From contig JBJELO010000206.1 in the NCBI GenBank assembly GCA_051879195.1, positions 1-34,971 on the forward strand: DNA of 34,971 nucleotides, written 5' to 3'. Shown here piece after piece: positions 32,968-34,971 of the stretch (position 1 is the first letter of the stretch; each line of letters begins with the position of its first letter). Under the pieces are notes generated by a model that worked only from the letters and a program-made list of their open reading frames with translations, did not search any database and was not told where the DNA came from. This DNA is from TWA4 sp051879195. GTDB lineage: Bacteria > Bacillota > Clostridia > Lachnospirales > Lachnospiraceae. Position numbers and translations under genes: made by a program.

Positions 32968-33608
32968 ATGTCAGCAGAAAAGAACTGGCAATTTGAGCTT
33001 GAAGAATATATCAAACAGGGCGAGCTTGGTCAAATTGAAAAGAGTGAAGCATGGCAGACTGCAATCGGCTTGCAGGCAGTAGATGGCTTGAAAATCTCTG
33101 CCTATCTGTTAGATACTGCCAGGGAACATATCACCGGCTGAATGGCTGACAATCCACCGCAGATTATTTGAAGGTGTATTTACCCATGCCGGTCAGATTC
33201 GTCAGTATAATATTACAAAAAAGGAATGGGTACTGAAAGGCGATACTGTTACCTACGCAGCGTGGAACAGTATCAAGGATACTCTTGATTATGATTTTGC
33301 AATGGAGAAACAGTTTTCTTATGAGGATTTGTCTGTAAAACGTTGCGTGAAATATCTTGCCAGGTTTGCTTCAGATATTTGGCAGATCCATCCGTTTTGT
33401 GAGGGCAACACCAGAGCTACGGCTGTTTTTATATCCCAAAATTCCAAAGTCTCAATTTGACATTTTGGAATGCACTTTAGAGGAACTGGCTGTCTTGGAG
33501 TTAATCTGCAAGAATCCGTCTATCAAGCAAAAAGAGCTTGTGACAGAGACCGGAAAATCTCTCAGCACTGTAAAGCGAATTATGGAATCCCTGCAGAAAA
33601 AGGAATAG
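32968..33608 (+). pseudogene. Second Fic family gene, three segments with deletions between
   Basis: Three pieces of one Fic-type protein lie in order but in different frames. Piece 1 (32968-33141) is the N-terminus, AEKNWQFELEEYIKQGELGQ to LLDTAREHITG. Piece 2 (about 33134-33460) is EWLTIHRRLFEGVFTHAGQI, then the motif HPFCEGNTRATAVF (His at 33389). Piece 3 (about 33430-33605) is the winged-helix tail, ILECTLEELAVLELICKNPS to STVKRIMESLQKK. Intact homologues have about 50 more residues between pieces 1 and 2 and about 100 between 2 and 3, so two internal deletions are inferred. The end is fused to an hsdM fragment. It starts 20 bases after the intact Fic gene, from an AACGAGGTG site. Confidence 0.8.
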
Positions 33609-33811
33609 CAAAAGATATTTATTACAGCGTAAACAGTGAAGATGATGCGCTTGTATTAGCAAAGCTCCTGAAGAATTTTAAGGATATTCCTGCCGATGTG
33701 GAACTGGACATCTTCGGTGAGATCTACGAATACTTCCTGGGCGAATTTGCGCTGGCTGAAGGTCAGGGCGGCGGTGAATTCTATAAATTGTATTTGTTGC
33801 CGATAATGTGA
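33602..33811 (+). pseudogene. hsdM: Fragment of a type I restriction methyltransferase gene (hsdM)
   Basis: About 60 residues match the joint between the N-terminal helical part and the catalytic part of HsdM: LAKLLKNFKDIPADVELDIF, then GEIYEYFLGEFALAEGQGGG and EFY. In intact HsdM the next residues are TP.. leading to the SAM-binding motif; here the match stops and 8 unrelated codons end at TGA. There is no upstream N-terminus, no NPPY motif, no HsdS and no HsdR in the window. The left end is joined to the Fic tail and the right end runs into the promoter at 33788, so this is a scar with deletions on both sides. Confidence 0.85.
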
Positions 33812-33817
33812 TATACT
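33788..33817 (+). promoter_or_regulatory. Promoter of the YhcG-like gene, copy B of a shared element
   Basis: TTGTAT (33788-33793), 18-base spacer, TATACT (33812-33817). From TTGCCGAT to the -10 it differs from copy A at 31975 at two positions in 20. It overlaps the end of the hsdM fragment. Confidence 0.75.
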
Positions 33818-33866
33818 TTATATTCAGAAAAACATATAAATCAGATAGCTTTGCGGAGGGTCAATA

Positions 33867-34695
33867 TTGGACAAAAAAGAATTAAAACCAATCAACCATG
33901 ATTTTTTGAATCATGTTTCATCTGTTTTGGAAAATGCCCGAAAGAATGCAAAAACGGCTGTTAACCTTTCTATGGTTTATGCCTATTACGAAATCGGAAG
34001 AATGATTGTAGAGGAAGAACAGAAAGGAGAAAATCGTGCCGCTTATGGAAAACGACTGTTACAGGATTTATCAAAGTTTTTGACAGATAAATTCGGTAAA
34101 GGCTTTTCTGTGACTAATCTGAAACAGATGCGCCAGTTTTATGTGGTTTATTCAACAGACCAAATTGGTCAGACACTGTCTGACCAATTTGAAAATTTGC
34201 CATCAGTAGATACCGGCAGAAAGTTTTTCCTAAGCTGGTCGCATTATTTGAAATTAATGAGAATCAGTAATGTGGATGAGCGACATTTTTATGAGATTGA
34301 ATCCGTAAAAAATAAAATGACTGGAGTCTCAGCGAACTGAAAAGACAGTATGATAGTTCCCTTTATGAGCGGCTGGCTCTAAGCACTGACAAAGATAAGG
34401 TTTATCGTCTTGCCTTAGAAGGACATCAACCGGAAACTGCAAAAGAGACAGTGAAGGATCCATATGTTCTTGAATTCCTTGGGCTGCCGGAATTACCGGA
34501 ATATGCTGAGAGTGAACTGGAAAGCAGAATTATTGATCATTTGCAGCAATTTCTTCTGGAACTTGGTACAGGATTTGCTTTTATCGGCAGACAGGTACGG
34601 TTCAGATTTTCGCAAATAAATATGAAACTGTTTTGCCGAGTAAAGAAGCTTTACAGAAATTATTGGAAGAGCAAATGGCGGAGGAGAGTAAATGA
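33867..34695 (+). pseudogene. YhcG/DUF1016 family nuclease gene, frameshifted and internally deleted
   Basis: The N-terminal DUF1016 domain is intact (residues 1-150: FLNHVSSVLENARKNAKTAV, YYEIGRMIVEEEQKGENRAA, GKGFSVTNLKQMRQFYVVYS). Near 34311-34318 one base is lost; the other frame then continues as WSLSELKRQYDSSLYERLAL to DPYVLEFLGLPELPEYAESE and LLELGTGFAFIGRQVRF. At about 34604-34611 the sequence jumps to QIFANKYETVLPSKEALQKL and LEEQMAEESK, the end of the family. The missing 90-100 residues are the PD-(D/E)XK core, so the nuclease is dead as written. The TTG at 33867 is chosen because GGAGGG lies 6 bases upstream and no ATG does. Its TGA overlaps the next ATG (ATGA). YhcG proteins often sit beside type I restriction genes. 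Confidence 0.82.
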
Positions 34696-34925
34696 GAACC
34701 TTTTCGGTCGCAGAAATGGCAAAAAAATGGAATATCTCAGAACGCAGCGTAAGGAATTTACTGTGCCCATGGTAGTGTCGCAGGTGCTTTTCTCACTGGT
34801 AAGACCTGGCATGTCCGGAAGAATGCGGAGAAACCGGAACGCTCCAATAAGCGAAAGAACAGCCGGTTGCATTGCCGGACATTTGTATTGATCTGGTCCT
34901 GAGCAGTTTAAACGAATTAACTTGA
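34692..34925 (+). pseudogene. Helix-turn-helix fragment paralogous to the Fic N-terminus
   Basis: The frame from 34692 reads MRTFSVAEMAKKWNISERSV, then RN and shifts. After one extra T near 34756-34759 is removed it continues as YCAHGSVAGAFLTGKTWHVR, KNAEKPERSNKRK and on to NELT with a stop at 34925, after a second shift near the RK. This is the same helix-turn-helix that starts the intact Fic protein at 32057 (SVTEIAKKWNVSERSVRNYC, GAFLTGKTWNIP, NAEKPERTNKRK). The Fic domain itself is not seen before the window ends. Its ATG overlaps the YhcG-like stop, so the two were probably translated as one unit. Confidence 0.72.
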
Positions 34926-34971
34926 ATTCCCGGGTAGATGTTCTAACTACGCCTCCCAAATGTAACTACGC

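Noticed and set aside
29031..34971. A prophage, integrase or transposase explaining the islet
   Set aside because: No integrase, transposase or phage structural motif and no clear flanking repeats were found inside the window.

Overview
The window looks like chromosomal DNA of a Lachnospiraceae-type clostridium (Bacillota). I infer this from Shine-Dalgarno sites of the AGGAGG type with occasional TTG and GTG starts, a lysine riboswitch ahead of dapA, a Bacillus-type PurF with a propeptide and iron-sulfur cysteines, a YesM/YesN-type two-component pair, and a GldA/GldF/GldG/DUF4340 transporter block common in gut clostridia. No species can be named from this alone.

Layout. 1-480: AT-rich edge with one unrecognised ORF. 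591-4561 (minus): a GT2 polyprenyl-phosphate glycosyltransferase followed by a YfhO-type membrane protein, a CsbB/YfhO-like envelope glycosylation pair. 4720-5340: a tandem OB-fold SSB-like protein. 5437-10439 (minus): a four-gene ABC exporter operon. 10791-12864 (minus): promoter, lysine riboswitch with terminator, dapA and dapB. 12903-18850: purine genes purF, purB, a small membrane protein and purA, interrupted by a Uma2-family gene on the other strand and a fragment of an oligopeptide transporter ATPase. 18883-26622: a MarR regulator divergent from a likely catabolic cluster (MalY/PatB-type PLP enzyme, NhaC, enolase-superfamily enzyme, GntP permease, RidA, DUF401 permease), with two matching palindromic operators. 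26889-28987: histidine kinase and AraC-type response regulator. 29211-30056: a membrane-anchored MerR regulator with a 19-bp-spacer promoter.

30088-34925 is the accessory part. It holds an RloA/RloB (AbiL-like) pair, a complete Fic protein with an autoinhibitory motif, a second Fic gene, a fragment of a type I methyltransferase (hsdM), a YhcG/DUF1016 nuclease gene and a second copy of the Fic N-terminal helix-turn-helix. All except the first Fic gene are broken by internal deletions or single-base shifts, although the surviving segments read like well-conserved protein. Two of its genes share a nearly identical promoter. This is either a recently collapsed defence island or, in part, an assembly or sequencing problem; the two can be told apart by read mapping.

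The housekeeping part is orderly: promoters with 17-bp spacers, terminators between units, and short or overlapping gene junctions. I found no tRNA, rRNA, CRISPR array, insertion sequence or complete prophage gene.
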